64,000 nt of DNA from Sphingorhabdus lutea (GCF_001889025.1 NZ_CP018154.1:2284501-2348500); one strand, 5' to 3'. Positions 50,362 through 59,401 are shown, counted from the stretch's first letter. Numbers and translations: made by a program. Notes: generated by a model from the sequence alone, not told the origin.

Positions 50362-51201
50362 TTAAATGGCATTGGGATATCGGGTCAATAAATCATTGCC
50401 CGGCAAAAATGGTTCGCCTCGAAAATTTTGGGCATTTTCGAAACGATCGCCACATGCCGAAATGCTTTTGGGGCAGCCTTGGGTCAATAAAATCATATCA
50501 CCCACTTGCGCTGAGGCATAAGGCATATCGACAATTTTCACACTATTTACATCATTATCCCAAATGGCCGATTTATGTCCGCATGATCGCCCGCTTAAAA
50601 ATTTAATGCTGCCATGTGCCAGATAATGGGGGGTTAATTGCACCGCCGGGGTGATAAAAATTCGTTCCCCCTCAATTTTTTCAATATGCGCCCTGCACCG
50701 ATATTTATTCAAATTTATACCGCATTTTGCATCGCCCAATCGCGCACGGCATGTTGGCGATGTTTTGGGAATGATGGGGTATAATAACGCCGCCGATATT
50801 CCCTCCAACTCTGCGGTGAAATGATGCCCATCATGGCGGATCGCCCCCATATGATAAATGGACATTTCATCATCAATAATGGTTTTTTTGTCCCAATCGG
50901 CAATGGCCAATTTTATTTGCGCATAATCCCATTTTCCCGCCCGTATATCCGCATCGGTAATGGCATTATTGGACAAAATGCCATCCACATCCGGCCCATT
51001 ATTTTCAAGTCCCAATGCCGCATCGATGCTGGTGGGGATTAACCCGCTACTGGCATGATAATCTATCCCATTTATTGCCACATTTCGGTCATGTGATGTA
51101 AAGGCCAACATGATCCCATCATGGCGCAAAATTTGCCAAATATAACAAAAACTGGTCAATGGCGGCGCAGATGATAAATTTTCATCATGTTGATTATCCA
51201 T
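50362..51201 (-). CDS. GTA tail hub protein, DUF2163 (gp13)
   Basis: About 279 residues from ATG 51201 (the Met at 51207 or 51219 are alternatives; GGGGC lies 8 bases before 51201). The N-terminal DUF2163 part has FCYIWQILRHDGIMLAFTSH, and the C-terminal part ends with SACGDRFENAQNFRGEPFLP, a conserved phage end with cysteines that in Rhodobacter binds an iron-sulfur cluster. Other cysteines are in TCRARLGDAKCGINLNKYRC. It forms part of the baseplate hub. Its start overlaps the gp12 stop by 8 bases. Confidence 0.87.
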   Translation of the reverse strand: MDNQHDENLSSAPPLTSFCYIWQILRHDGIMLAFTSHDRNVAINGIDYHASSGLIPTSIDAALGLENNGPDVDGILSNNAITDADIRAGKWDYAQIKLAIADWDKKTIIDDEMSIYHMGAIRHDGHHFTAELEGISAALLYPIIPKTSPTCRARLGDAKCGINLNKYRCRAHIEKIEGERIFITPAVQLTPHYLAHGSIKFLSGRSCGHKSAIWDNDVNSVKIVDMPYASAQVGDMILLTQGCPKSISACGDRFENAQNFRGEPFLPGNDLLTRYPNAI

Positions 51202-53557
51202 TGCCATTTGCCCCGTCAAAAATCGGTGCTTCTTTTAATTCTATCAAATCTATATTGGGGATTTCCCCTGCACCAAATTGTGAAATGGAACAATCAATTT
51301 GATCGTTCATAAACCGCACCGGCACTTCAAATAAATAACCCGCCCTTATCACCGCGCCATTTGGTGGGGGATTGTTAAAAATAATCATGCCATTATCGCC
51401 CAATGTCCAATTTTGCACAATGGCTGCGTCTAGAGATATTGTAACCGTATCGGCAATGGGACAAAATATTGGCCGCACATCATGCCCATCTTCGCCTATA
51501 TTTTTCACCAATTGAAACGAAGTTTGCACATCATCCCCAATGCCAATTTTTTGGTCAAATGCGCTCGGCGTGCCGGTCATATTATGTGAACTATTGTCCA
51601 ATGGATCAAAAAAGCGAAACCCCTTGGCCGGCCCTTTCATCCTTTTAAAAAATTGCAAAACGCTTTCCACATCCTGTTGTGAACGAAGCCCGCTGCCCAC
51701 ATCATAAATATTACGCGCATTGGCCCATTGGGCATTGCGATATTCATTGCCATTTTGCGTGGTGGAAATAATGGTGGAAAATTGCGGGCTGATGGTCGCG
51801 CCCATGCCAATATTGATGGGGAAAGATATTTGTTCAAAATTGTTCAATGCGCCCTCCTGTTCTTTATTCAAATTAAAATAGACAAAACCGTCGCGTAAAA
51901 TTTGTGGCAAGGCCCAAATAAAAATATCGCCTATGCCGCGTGTTGATGCAGATAAAATCGCCTGATGAATATGTGTCCATTGATGATCATCCTGCGCTCG
52001 CAGGACAAAACCGGCAAAATAATGTTGATGCATTGGGGGATAGTTAAGCCGCGCATTGGCCGCCCTTATCGCGCGGTCAGATGCACCAAAATTACCCTCC
52101 ACTATCCAATCATAATCTTCCAACTGTAATATATCAAAGGCGGGATATGCCCAATTTGAAGGCAAATTTGCGCGGGCCATTTCGGGGGATTCTTCGTTTA
52201 ATATGCTTGGTAAAAATGCCAATAATGCTATTTTCGCATTGGCGCCAAATGTTGCCGCTTGCCCCCTTACCGCATCGCGCAGGGCAAGGGTTGACTGCCC
52301 CAAAATATCACCTGCTTTGTCCAACATCGCGTTTTGTACGGCGGTTTTTGGCCCGCGAATATCGGCAATGCTGGTCAATAAATTGTCAAATTTTATAATC
52401 GCCGCCTCGTCATACAAACAGGGCCTATGGTCATTTGTCACCCACCACCATGGCTCGCCAATTTGGAAAATAACCGGTAAATTGGCCGCCAATAAAATAC
52501 GGGTAAATGCCCGCGCAACATGTTGTAAATATCCCATTGCCGCATCATTTGCGGGCGATAATAAAGTTGATGGCGGCCTCCATCCGGTAAGGGCGGGATC
52601 GCCATTGGCCGCGCGCTGTTTCCAATCATCTGGGCAATGCGCATCAAATAATTCATAAGAAAGCGAGAATATCAGCTCAAATCCATAAATTTTGGCAAAG
52701 TCCGCAAAATTCTCATGCCATTTTTGGCAAGGCAAATTTAACGCGTCATTCACGCTGTCGATCATATGCCCGCCATTATGGGGGTTAAGGTTGAAATAAT
52801 GGCTCATCCCCACATAATGGTTGATGCTTTTTCGGTAACCAAGGGCGTGGATTTGCGACATTAACCGTTCTGGGGTGACATGATAATGATCATCATAACC
52901 GCTGGCCATACGCACATGATGTTCGGGTAAGGACACATCGCCAATATCCAAAATTGCGCCCTCACCGATGCAGCTTATTTCCGAAATTTCCGCCCAAGCA
53001 TGTTGGCCACCGGCAAAGGGGGTATTTGTGCCGTCATATCCGGCGGGCGCCATGGAAATGAACATGCGGTCAATATCGGCGGCATGCACCTTTACGCCTT
53101 CATTGGGGAGGAGAAAACCGCCATATAAATCAGCAAAATTAAGGGTGATTTGCGCGTCATACGGGCTGCCCTGTGCATAATTCCACAACCGCACATAATA
53201 TGACATGGCGTTGCCAGCTGCATCGCGCCCTTCAATGGTTAAAACAGGACCATTTACTGCGTTTAATGCGACTATGCCATGTGATTTCCAATGAAATTTC
53301 AATGTCACATGACGATAATCGCGATTTGTTGTATAGGATAAAAGCGAGTGGTCCCACTCATCCTCACTATTCCATATCAGACCGCAAATCTCATTTTTAT
53401 GATAAAAAATATGCTCCACCCGCATGGCATCGGGCGCGGTGGTCACCACGCTGGCCATCATCGGCCTTGGGAAATTCACACTCCAATATTTTGGGTCAAA
53501 GCGCATCAGAACATTTTTGTCCTGCACACTTCTTTCTTTACAAAGCCAATAGCTCAT
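51194..53557 (-). CDS. Long GTA gp12: glycosidase-like region plus DUF2460 tail protein
   Basis: 787 residues from ATG 53557 (AAGGGG 9 bases upstream; an in-frame ATG at 53578 is alternative). Only the C-terminal 220 residues or so (INIGMGATISPQFSTIISTT, DVGSGLRSQQDVESVLQFFK, GFRFFDPLDNS, VPVRFMNDQID) are the DUF2460 distal-tail protein, which is about 210 residues in Rhodobacter GTA. The preceding 560 residues have a beta-sandwich-like start and then an alpha/beta region resembling a glycosidase TIM barrel, with acidic residues after strands (FSLSYELFDAHCPDDW, IFQIGEPWWWV, ILQLEDYDW). It may bind or cut surface sugar. Whether it is an active enzyme is unknown. Confidence 0.78.
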   Translation of the reverse strand: MSYWLCKERSVQDKNVLMRFDPKYWSVNFPRPMMASVVTTAPDAMRVEHIFYHKNEICGLIWNSEDEWDHSLLSYTTNRDYRHVTLKFHWKSHGIVALNAVNGPVLTIEGRDAAGNAMSYYVRLWNYAQGSPYDAQITLNFADLYGGFLLPNEGVKVHAADIDRMFISMAPAGYDGTNTPFAGGQHAWAEISEISCIGEGAILDIGDVSLPEHHVRMASGYDDHYHVTPERLMSQIHALGYRKSINHYVGMSHYFNLNPHNGGHMIDSVNDALNLPCQKWHENFADFAKIYGFELIFSLSYELFDAHCPDDWKQRAANGDPALTGWRPPSTLLSPANDAAMGYLQHVARAFTRILLAANLPVIFQIGEPWWWVTNDHRPCLYDEAAIIKFDNLLTSIADIRGPKTAVQNAMLDKAGDILGQSTLALRDAVRGQAATFGANAKIALLAFLPSILNEESPEMARANLPSNWAYPAFDILQLEDYDWIVEGNFGASDRAIRAANARLNYPPMHQHYFAGFVLRAQDDHQWTHIHQAILSASTRGIGDIFIWALPQILRDGFVYFNLNKEQEGALNNFEQISFPINIGMGATISPQFSTIISTTQNGNEYRNAQWANARNIYDVGSGLRSQQDVESVLQFFKRMKGPAKGFRFFDPLDNSSHNMTGTPSAFDQKIGIGDDVQTSFQLVKNIGEDGHDVRPIFCPIADTVTISLDAAIVQNWTLGDNGMIIFNNPPPNGAVIRAGYLFEVPVRFMNDQIDCSISQFGAGEIPNIDLIELKEAPIFDGANGNG

Positions 53558-53640
53558 CAAAATATGCCCCTTCATCATTATTTATTCGCCGCAAATGCGC
53601 CAATTTATTGGGAAAAATGCTTGCTTTTGAGACAGCCGCT

Positions 53641-54225
53641 TTATGAGGAAAGTGCTTGGCGGACCTGTCTTGCAATTTGCCTGCTGGATTTACGCAGGCT
53701 GTCTGGTGCGCTGCCCCGGCCATTATCAGACACATTGATGTTAATGTTCACATTTGCGCCGCGTCCTGAAATTTGCGGCACAATATTTCCCCCGCTACTT
53801 GGCACAAATAATTCAGGGCCATTTTCCCCCACCATATATGCCCGGCCCGATGATACTGGCCCACCTGTGGCCCGCCCCGGTGCGCCCAATGCCGCCGCGG
53901 CAACTTGGCCCAAACTGCCCAAAATCCCGCTTATCCCGACGCTTTGCCCCCCTGCACTGGCGCCAAATATTGTCCCAATACCCGATTTAATCGCAGAGGA
54001 TGCAATATCGGACAAAACCGATAATGCAATTTTACGCAAATCCTCAAAACCAAATTTGCCCCGCTCTATCGCGCTTAATAACCCGCGTTCAAGCCCGCGG
54101 CCCGCCCGTTCCAACCCATCGGCAAATGGCCCGTCAAGCTGGGTCTTCATGCTTTGTAAATCGCGGGCAAAGCCGCCCGTGTCGGCGCGTATGGCGATGA
54201 CAAGTTCATCAATATCCCTATTCAT
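53641..54225 (-). CDS. GTA tail tape measure protein (gp11)
   Basis: 194 residues. An N-terminal helical region (DELVIAIRADTGGFARDLQS), a Gly/Ala-rich hydrophobic centre (GIGTIFGASAGGQSVGISGI) and a conserved phage end (ATGGPVSSGRAYMVGENGPE, LFVPSSGGNIVPQ) identify it. The length of a tape measure sets tail length; 194 residues implies a tail of GTA size. It overlaps the preceding chaperone gene by 8 bases. Confidence 0.87.
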   Translation of the reverse strand: MNRDIDELVIAIRADTGGFARDLQSMKTQLDGPFADGLERAGRGLERGLLSAIERGKFGFEDLRKIALSVLSDIASSAIKSGIGTIFGASAGGQSVGISGILGSLGQVAAAALGAPGRATGGPVSSGRAYMVGENGPELFVPSSGGNIVPQISGRGANVNININVSDNGRGSAPDSLRKSSRQIARQVRQALSS

Positions 54226-54427
54226 CTGGAAAATCTTTCGTTAATTTATCAATTATGTCGCGATATTTTTCGGGTGATGATGGCGCCGACAAACCGGCAA
54301 AAATATGGGCGATTTCTGATGGTGTGGCCTGCCAACATTGATCCAGCGTCCACCCAAAATTTATAATCAACTGAGCATGTAATTTCATGATAAAGCCGGC
54401 AAAATAATCATCCGACTGCATCATCAT
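54218..54427 (-). CDS. GTA tail assembly chaperone, small form (gp10.1)
   Basis: 69 residues with LHAQLIINFGWTLDQCWQAT, the pattern of the small phage/GTA protein family TIGR02216 that follows the tail chaperone. It overlaps gp10 by ATGA and gp11 by 8 bases. It is predicted to guide tape-measure folding together with gp10; several Met codons at the start leave the first residues open. Confidence 0.8.
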   Translation of the reverse strand: MMMQSDDYFAGFIMKLHAQLIINFGWTLDQCWQATPSEIAHIFAGLSAPSSPEKYRDIIDKLTKDFPDE

Positions 54428-54732
54428 CGACCCATTAAAATTTGTTGTAATAATATTTTTAATGGCGGGGTTGCGTTGGCCAACCCGCCAGCCACCAATT
54501 TGGCCGAGAATATTTTTCTATCCACCGGTTTATCACACAAACAATGCCAATAAAGGGCGGATAAATGCGACAATTTTAATTGTCCTGCCGCTGCTTGTTC
54601 GACCATTTCAAATAAAGGGCCAATTTCTTCCTCTGCCGCGATTAAATTTTCAAAACTGGGCCGCAATATATAAATTTCGCCGTCCAAATTTAACGCGGCC
54701 TCTCCGCGATGGGGGTTTGCAATATTGTTCAT
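54424..54732 (-). CDS. GTA family tail assembly chaperone (gp10)
   Basis: 102 residues. NPHRGEAALNLDGEIYILRP and SFENLIAAEEEIGPLFEMVE match the gene-transfer-agent gp10 family (DUF3356-like). A chaperone role for tail assembly is inferred from the position between tail tube and tape measure. It overlaps gp9 and gp10.1 by four bases each. Confidence 0.83.
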   Translation of the reverse strand: MNNIANPHRGEAALNLDGEIYILRPSFENLIAAEEEIGPLFEMVEQAAAGQLKLSHLSALYWHCLCDKPVDRKIFSAKLVAGGLANATPPLKILLQQILMGR

Positions 54733-55136
54733 GCGCTTATCACCGGACCGCTGCTTTCCAACGACAGGGTATAATTGCGCTCTCCATTATAATCGCCGGA
54801 ATAATCAAGCCGCGTGACCAGAAATTTGCCCGACAATTTTTCACCGCTCTCAAAACATAATTGATAATCATCAATCAACCCTGACATCGCCATTTGCCGC
54901 AATCTTTGTTCCGCCTGTGATCCGGTAAAAATACCCGCCGCCGACACCGATACGGAACGCACGCCAGCGCCGGATAATAATTCGCGCCACCCATTTGACC
55001 CCTTATGGGTAATGTTGACGCTATCGCCGTTCACGCTCATCTGTGTGGTGCGTAATCCCGCCATTATTTGATAAGCTATGGGGGTGTTGCCATCGCCATT
55101 TTTTAATAAAAAGGCACTGCCCTTTTCTGCTGCCAT
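54729..55136 (-). CDS. GTA major tail tube protein (gp9, TP901-1 type)
   Basis: 135 residues of the TP901-1 major tail family: KGSAFLLKNGDGNTPIAYQI, GLRTTQMSVNGDSVNITHKG, WRELLSGAGVRSVSVSAAG and the end NYTLSLESSGPVI. Six copies form each ring of the tail tube. It starts 26 bases after the DUF3168 gene. Confidence 0.9.
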   Translation of the reverse strand: MAAEKGSAFLLKNGDGNTPIAYQIMAGLRTTQMSVNGDSVNITHKGSNGWRELLSGAGVRSVSVSAAGIFTGSQAEQRLRQMAMSGLIDDYQLCFESGEKLSGKFLVTRLDYSGDYNGERNYTLSLESSGPVISA

Positions 55137-55162
55137 AATATGTCTCCGACTATTGTTAAAAT

Positions 55163-55564
55163 TTATTGATTGTGGATTGAAATGCGGGCCATGACACCCA
55201 AATCAAATGTCCATTTGCCGTCCGCAGTGCGTGAAGTTTCCTGCCGCAAAATTTGCATATTGATAATGTCATAACCGTCTTGAGCGCGGGGCATATTTTC
55301 AATCATTTTTGGTAATAATTGATGGATTTCTTCGCCGCCCACCTCCTCGCTTCGCGGCGCAATATATCGCAATGCCATACGTATTTCCTGCCCCTGAAAC
55401 TCTGTTCCTGACCATGGCAATGCCATGCTGTTTTGAATGTTGATATAAGGCGGCGTGGCCTTATCCGGCCGCGCGAGATATACCGCATTTACATGCGCCA
55501 TAATTTTTGCATTTTCGCGCAGCAATTGGCATATCGCACCGCATAATTTATATTCATAACTCAT
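55163..55564 (-). CDS. GTA tail terminator, DUF3168 (gp8)
   Basis: 133 residues, DUF3168 pattern: LCGAICQLLRENAKI near the start, PYINIQNSMALPWSG, and MRALRYIAP-like region (IRMALRYIAPRSEEVGGEEI). In Rhodobacter GTA this protein caps the upper end of the tail. It follows the small gp7-like gene by 20 bases. Confidence 0.83.
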   Translation of the reverse strand: MSYEYKLCGAICQLLRENAKIMAHVNAVYLARPDKATPPYINIQNSMALPWSGTEFQGQEIRMALRYIAPRSEEVGGEEIHQLLPKMIENMPRAQDGYDIINMQILRQETSRTADGKWTFDLGVMARISIHNQ

Positions 55565-55584
55565 CGGCCATATTCCTTTTTGCT

Positions 55585-55803
55585 TTATTTTTTAATGGTC
55601 CATCGCATCAGGGGATTTTCATCCAATTTGGCCGATAATGATGGCGCGGAAATGATGATGCTGTCCGTTTCTGCCTTTGCATTTACGCCATTAAATTGCC
55701 CCAAATCAGATGCGATATATTGCCCCTTTTCATGGCATATTTGCTGCGCTTTTTTCTTTGCATATTGGTGTAATTTACTGCTTATCTCTTGGCCCATTTT
55801 CAT
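55585..55803 (-). CDS. Small GTA protein at the gp7 position
   Basis: 72 residues from ATG 55803, whose first bases overlap the gp6 stop as ATGA; a longer in-frame start at 55830 lies inside gp6. It is helical and basic at the start (MKMGQEISSKLHQYAKKKAQ), then has IASDLGQFNGVNAKAETDSI. It occupies the slot of the head-closure (stopper) protein gp7 in Rhodobacter, which is longer, so I cannot claim homology. Confidence 0.6.
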   Translation of the reverse strand: MKMGQEISSKLHQYAKKKAQQICHEKGQYIASDLGQFNGVNAKAETDSIIISAPSLSAKLDENPLMRWTIKK

Positions 55804-56291
55804 AAACGCATCGCCCGATATGGCCGCCATAAAGCGGCAATTACAGGCGGAATTTCACCCATATTTTCATTGGCTATATCGCCATTATTTTGCCGGTATA
55901 AAAATGCCGCCAATCGCAAAATTCCCATGCGCAACGGCGCATCAATATCATCCCAATGGGCATGACATCCCACGTCAAAATATGCCCTTATTCGGCCCGC
56001 CGCTCCTGCTGTCATGACCAGGATTTTACCCTCCACATCATAAATTGAAATAATCGGGCGCTGTTTTATCATCTGCCATCCTGAACATATTGGCATTTCC
56101 ACCCTGCCCCGCCGCAATAATAAACGGGCAGAGATAAATTTCTCGCAAATGTCCATCGCGGTGCGGATATGACCCATTAAAAGGGCGTCTTCATCGGATA
56201 TGCTGATCCGCAAATCGCCCTTTAATTCATGCAGTGCGGAGGCCGAAATAACCGGACGGTCCAATTTTATATTTGTCATCGCGCCTGTCAT
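55800..56291 (-). CDS. GTA head-tail connector protein (gp6)
   Basis: 163 residues of the gp6-like connector family: ISDEDALLMGHIRTAMDICE, KFISARLLLRRGRVEMPI, and RMGILRLAAFLYRQNNG near the end, matching GTA gp6 (adaptor between portal and tail). It overlaps the upstream gene by ATGA and the downstream gene likewise. Confidence 0.85.
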   Translation of the reverse strand: MTGAMTNIKLDRPVISASALHELKGDLRISISDEDALLMGHIRTAMDICEKFISARLLLRRGRVEMPICSGWQMIKQRPIISIYDVEGKILVMTAGAAGRIRAYFDVGCHAHWDDIDAPLRMGILRLAAFLYRQNNGDIANENMGEIPPVIAALWRPYRAMRL

Positions 56292-56569
56292 AAATTTTCC
56301 ACCCGCACGGAAATGCTGCGTTCATCCCATGTCCCATTGGTGAAAATAATTTTGTTGGATAGGCTGTATGTCGCGCCTATTTTGCCGCCTTCAATGGACA
56401 CAAAACTATGCGTGCCGTCATGGCCATCGCCGACAATGGCCACCCCATTTTCATGCACGGGTATAATTGTCCAACTGCTTTGTTCAATCAATTCATTGGC
56501 GGCATATTGCGCGTGCCAATCAAAACGATAATCAACCCGCGATTGCGGGTCTTTTAATAATAATGTCAT
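56288..56569 (-). CDS. Small phage protein of unknown function
   Basis: 93 residues: MTLLLKDPQSRVDYRFDWHA, then a beta-rich part (WTIIPVHENGVAIVGDGHDG, GKIGATYSLSNKIIFTNGTW). Proteins with a similar LKDP...DYxxDW start are common next to capsid genes of tailed phages; their job is not known. It overlaps gp6 by ATGA, so it belongs to the operon. Confidence 0.7.
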   Translation of the reverse strand: MTLLLKDPQSRVDYRFDWHAQYAANELIEQSSWTIIPVHENGVAIVGDGHDGTHSFVSIEGGKIGATYSLSNKIIFTNGTWDERSISVRVENL

Positions 56570-56627
56570 ATGAAATCCTTTAATTTTTTAAGGAAATAGG
56601 GGGCTATGCCGTCTGTAATGGCAAATT

Positions 56628-56813
56628 TCAAAATTGCGGCGGGGCATTTTTTTTGCGTGCGGAAATTACGCCATCACCAGCTATAGACGGGGTGATACCG
56701 CGTGCCTTATTGCCCCAATATTTTGCCTGTCTGATGGCCAATTGCATGTCAGATGTGCGGGTTAAATTGGCATGGCAAATGGCGTATCGACCAAGTGAAT
56801 ATGCGCCCGTCAT
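56628..56813 (-). CDS. Very small protein following the S74 fibre
   Basis: 61 residues. Its ATG overlaps the fibre stop as ATGA, which argues that it is real. It has SLGRYAICHANLTRTSDMQL, AIRQAKYWGNKARG and SIAGDGVISARKK, no membrane segment and no motif I can name. Perhaps a fibre-associated or chaperone protein, purely from position. Confidence 0.6.
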   Translation of the reverse strand: MTGAYSLGRYAICHANLTRTSDMQLAIRQAKYWGNKARGITPSIAGDGVISARKKNAPPQF

Positions 56814-58069
56814 TTTTTTGCCAGTTTTTGATTTGGTAGCCTTTGTTTTGCCAGCCTTTGTTTTGCCAGCCTATTTTCTATCGCCGCCAATTTTTCCGAT
56901 AATCGCCTAAATTCGCGTCTTTGCCATACAGCCTCCATCGCGAAACATTCGTCATAGCGAAGCCCCCAACGATAGTGCGTCTCGCCATCCTTATCCACAT
57001 CGCCAATTTCATCACGGCAGCAAAGGCCCGTGGAAAATGCGTCCAACCCACGTGCGGCAAATGCGTCAAAAACGCGCTGTGCGATTAAGCCTGCATGCCA
57101 TCTTTTCCCGCCGCGAAAACGATATCTTTGCCATTGAACATCACCCCATGCGTCAATCCAGCAATCGGGAATTTTGCCAATATGTTTTTTGGCATTTTCA
57201 TCCGATGTGTTTATCGCGCCGCTGCCTGCAAAAATGCTGGCCCATCTGGCCCCGGCATGGCCCAAATTTTGTTGATTATCCCGCGCGGCATATACCCCGC
57301 CATTGGCATCTATGGTCATTTGATCCATGCCATTGGTGTTAAAATTTATCCGCCCGCCCCAATTGGCATAGCCAGCGGTTAATTTTAATTCCCCAACCAG
57401 GGCAAGGAAATCCACACTGCCACGTTCGACCCCGCCCGCCTTAAATTTCATCCCGCCGCGATTGTTTAAAACATTGCTGTTGGTGACGATATAGGGGGAT
57501 GTGCCATGCACCTCCAATAATTCGGCGGGGCTATCCGTGCCTATGCCCACTTTACCCGTGGATGTAATGTTAAAACCTGTGCCGCTGCTATATTTTCCGT
57601 TGGCATCTTTGGTCAGGCAATTGGCCAGCTGCGCTGATAATCCGCTGATGGAGGATATGGGGTGAATATGGCTTGATAAGCTATAGCTGCCCGCCGCCTG
57701 TTTACCGTCCAACGCGCTTTGTAATCCGGTGATGGAGGATATGTCATGGCCATGCTGCATAAACCATGTGGCCGATGGGGTTAAAACAACCATTTTTAAT
57801 CCGGCGGTAAAATCCACCTTTGCCCCATTTGCGGATGATGAAAAAATGACGACGCGGTTTAATGCGCCATTTTGGGTTAATTGCCCCTCACCCACTTCCC
57901 ATTCACCGACCTTTGTAATGCCCGAAATGGCATAATGGAATTTTTGTCCCGCCGGTACATTATCGGTAAAGCGGCGATGGCCGGCAATTGCGCCATCTAA
58001 GCTAATCTCACCCAAACCCTCGCTATTTGTGCGCTCACCGATTAGGTCAGCAAAAAATAAATTACTCAT
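56810..58069 (-). CDS. Tail fibre with C-terminal S74 intramolecular chaperone
   Basis: 419 residues from the second Met (AGAGG distance is best for 58069; 58072 is alternative). The beta-structured N-terminal part and collagen-like HIHPISSISGL are followed by a fibre shaft (TGKVGIGTDSPAELLEVHG). From about 285 the S74 chaperone begins: INTSDENAKKHIG carries Ser289 and Lys294, the Ser-(5)-Lys dyad that self-cleaves in phage endosialidases, followed by GKRWHAGLIAQRV. The last 35 residues form a coiled coil of LAKQR repeats. It trimerises the fibre and is then cut off. Its place between capsid and connector is unusual for a GTA. Confidence 0.87.
   Translation of the reverse strand: MSNLFFADLIGERTNSEGLGEISLDGAIAGHRRFTDNVPAGQKFHYAISGITKVGEWEVGEGQLTQNGALNRVVIFSSSANGAKVDFTAGLKMVVLTPSATWFMQHGHDISSITGLQSALDGKQAAGSYSLSSHIHPISSISGLSAQLANCLTKDANGKYSSGTGFNITSTGKVGIGTDSPAELLEVHGTSPYIVTNSNVLNNRGGMKFKAGGVERGSVDFLALVGELKLTAGYANWGGRINFNTNGMDQMTIDANGGVYAARDNQQNLGHAGARWASIFAGSGAINTSDENAKKHIGKIPDCWIDAWGDVQWQRYRFRGGKRWHAGLIAQRVFDAFAARGLDAFSTGLCCRDEIGDVDKDGETHYRWGLRYDECFAMEAVWQRREFRRLSEKLAAIENRLAKQRLAKQRLPNQKLAKK
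56838..56872. repeat. 15-bp tandem repeat inside the fibre gene
   Basis: AGCCTTTGTTTTGCC twice, then a partial copy, coding for repeated LAKQR at the C-terminal end of the S74 protein. Confidence 0.75.
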
Positions 58070-58088
58070 CATCGCCTCTATCTTTAAT

Positions 58089-58121
58089 AAAAAACCGCCC
58101 CAACATGCTGTGCTGGGGCGG
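58089..58121 (-). terminator. Intrinsic terminator after the capsid gene
   Basis: On the minus strand CCGCCCCA and TGGGGCGG form an 8-bp GC stem with an 11-base loop, followed by TTTTTTA. It stands between capsid and fibre in the middle of the GTA cluster. Confidence 0.85.
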
Positions 58122-58177
58122 CGTAGTTTGCTGTTAAAAATTAACAGCAGGGGGAGCTTCGTCCTATTAACGGGGGT

Positions 58178-59401
58178 TTATGACGCTGCGAATTTCATTA
58201 CTTTAATCGCATCGCTATTCATCAACTGGCCGCCCACGCGCTTTGTCGCGTAAAAATGCACAAAGGGTTTATTGCTATATGGGTCACGCAAAATGCTGGT
58301 CGAGCTTCGCTCTGCAATTAAATATCCCGCATTAAAATTGCCAAATGCAATGGACAGGCTGTTCGCCGCCACATCGGGCATATCCTCCGCCTCTATCACG
58401 GGATACCCTAATAAAGTCGCAGGCTGTCCCACTGCCATAGATGGTTGCCACAAAAATGCGCCATCACTGGTTTTCATTTTGCGGATACGCGCCACGGTCG
58501 CGCTGTTCATCACAAAAACCGCCCCTTGGCGATAGGCGGGTTTTAACGCGTGGATAAGGTCAACAATCTTATCCTGTGGGTTGGCGGCGGCAAATGCACC
58601 CGCCGCGCCCGATGGAATATATTGCAATGTGCCAAATGCGCGAACATTATCATTTTCCAAGGTGGTCGGGCCGGTTAAAAAACCCTTTGGCTGGTTCACG
58701 CCCGTGCCGTTGATAAAGGCGGCGGCCTCCGCCCGGGCAAATTCGGCAGCAATTTCACCCGACAACCAATTTTCAACATCAAATGCCGCATCGTCCAACA
58801 TGGCTTGGCTGGCCGCAGGATTGGCATATAAATCGCCAGTTGGCGGCGCAATTTCAACAAAATTGGGGGTTGCCGTCATCGGGCGCGGCGCACTGTCCGA
58901 TGCCCAGCCAGAGGGCGTGCCGCCGGTGGTCACCAATTTGCGATATCCCGCGCTGCCCGTTTGGACCACATTGGCAATGGCGCGAATGGGGGAGATATTG
59001 GTTAACATGCGCCCAATCATTGTGTCAATTTCGCGCGGCACGGCAAATCCGCCATCTGCGCCCGAACCAATGGACAGCGACTTTAACTCAGTTTCCCGTC
59101 CGCTGCGTAAATATCCATCGACAAAGCTGCGCGATGCAGCGGATGAATAAAGCGATTTTTTACCCTCAACATTGCCGCCATTTTGCGGATTGGACAATGC
59201 GGGGCGTGCGGCGGCCGATGCCACCTTGTCCAAACGGGTCTTCACCGACTCCACATCGGATTTCACGCCGTCCACACTCTCGCTCAATTGTGAAATGACG
59301 CTTTCCTGCGCCTCAATTTTATCCACCAAATCAAATGATGCCTCCAATGGATCAATGTGATTATTTGATGTTGCTTCTGCCTTAATTTCAATATTTTTCA
59401 T
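58178..59401 (-). CDS. GTA major capsid protein, HK97 fold (gp5)
   Basis: 407 residues from ATG 59401 (AAGGAAAG upstream; an in-frame start at 59425 is poorer). The N-terminal delta domain with coiled coil (DLVDKIEAQESVISQLSESV) is removed by the protease. The mature capsid begins near GNVEGKKSLYSSAASRSFV and contains GGFAVPREIDTMIGRMLTNI, ANPAASQAMLDDAAFDVENW, FINGTGVNQPKGFL and LLGYPVIEAEDMPDVAANSL. It forms the head shell. Terminators lie on both sides, so it is likely an independent, strongly expressed unit. Confidence 0.93.
   Translation of the reverse strand: MKNIEIKAEATSNNHIDPLEASFDLVDKIEAQESVISQLSESVDGVKSDVESVKTRLDKVASAAARPALSNPQNGGNVEGKKSLYSSAASRSFVDGYLRSGRETELKSLSIGSGADGGFAVPREIDTMIGRMLTNISPIRAIANVVQTGSAGYRKLVTTGGTPSGWASDSAPRPMTATPNFVEIAPPTGDLYANPAASQAMLDDAAFDVENWLSGEIAAEFARAEAAAFINGTGVNQPKGFLTGPTTLENDNVRAFGTLQYIPSGAAGAFAAANPQDKIVDLIHALKPAYRQGAVFVMNSATVARIRKMKTSDGAFLWQPSMAVGQPATLLGYPVIEAEDMPDVAANSLSIAFGNFNAGYLIAERSSTSILRDPYSNKPFVHFYATKRVGGQLMNSDAIKVMKFAAS

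Noticed and set aside
53348..54244. A 298-residue plus-strand open frame over gp12/gp11
   Set aside because: It lies antisense to two well-supported GTA genes, is rich in Pro/Ala/His from the complementary codons and has no ribosome site or recognisable motif.
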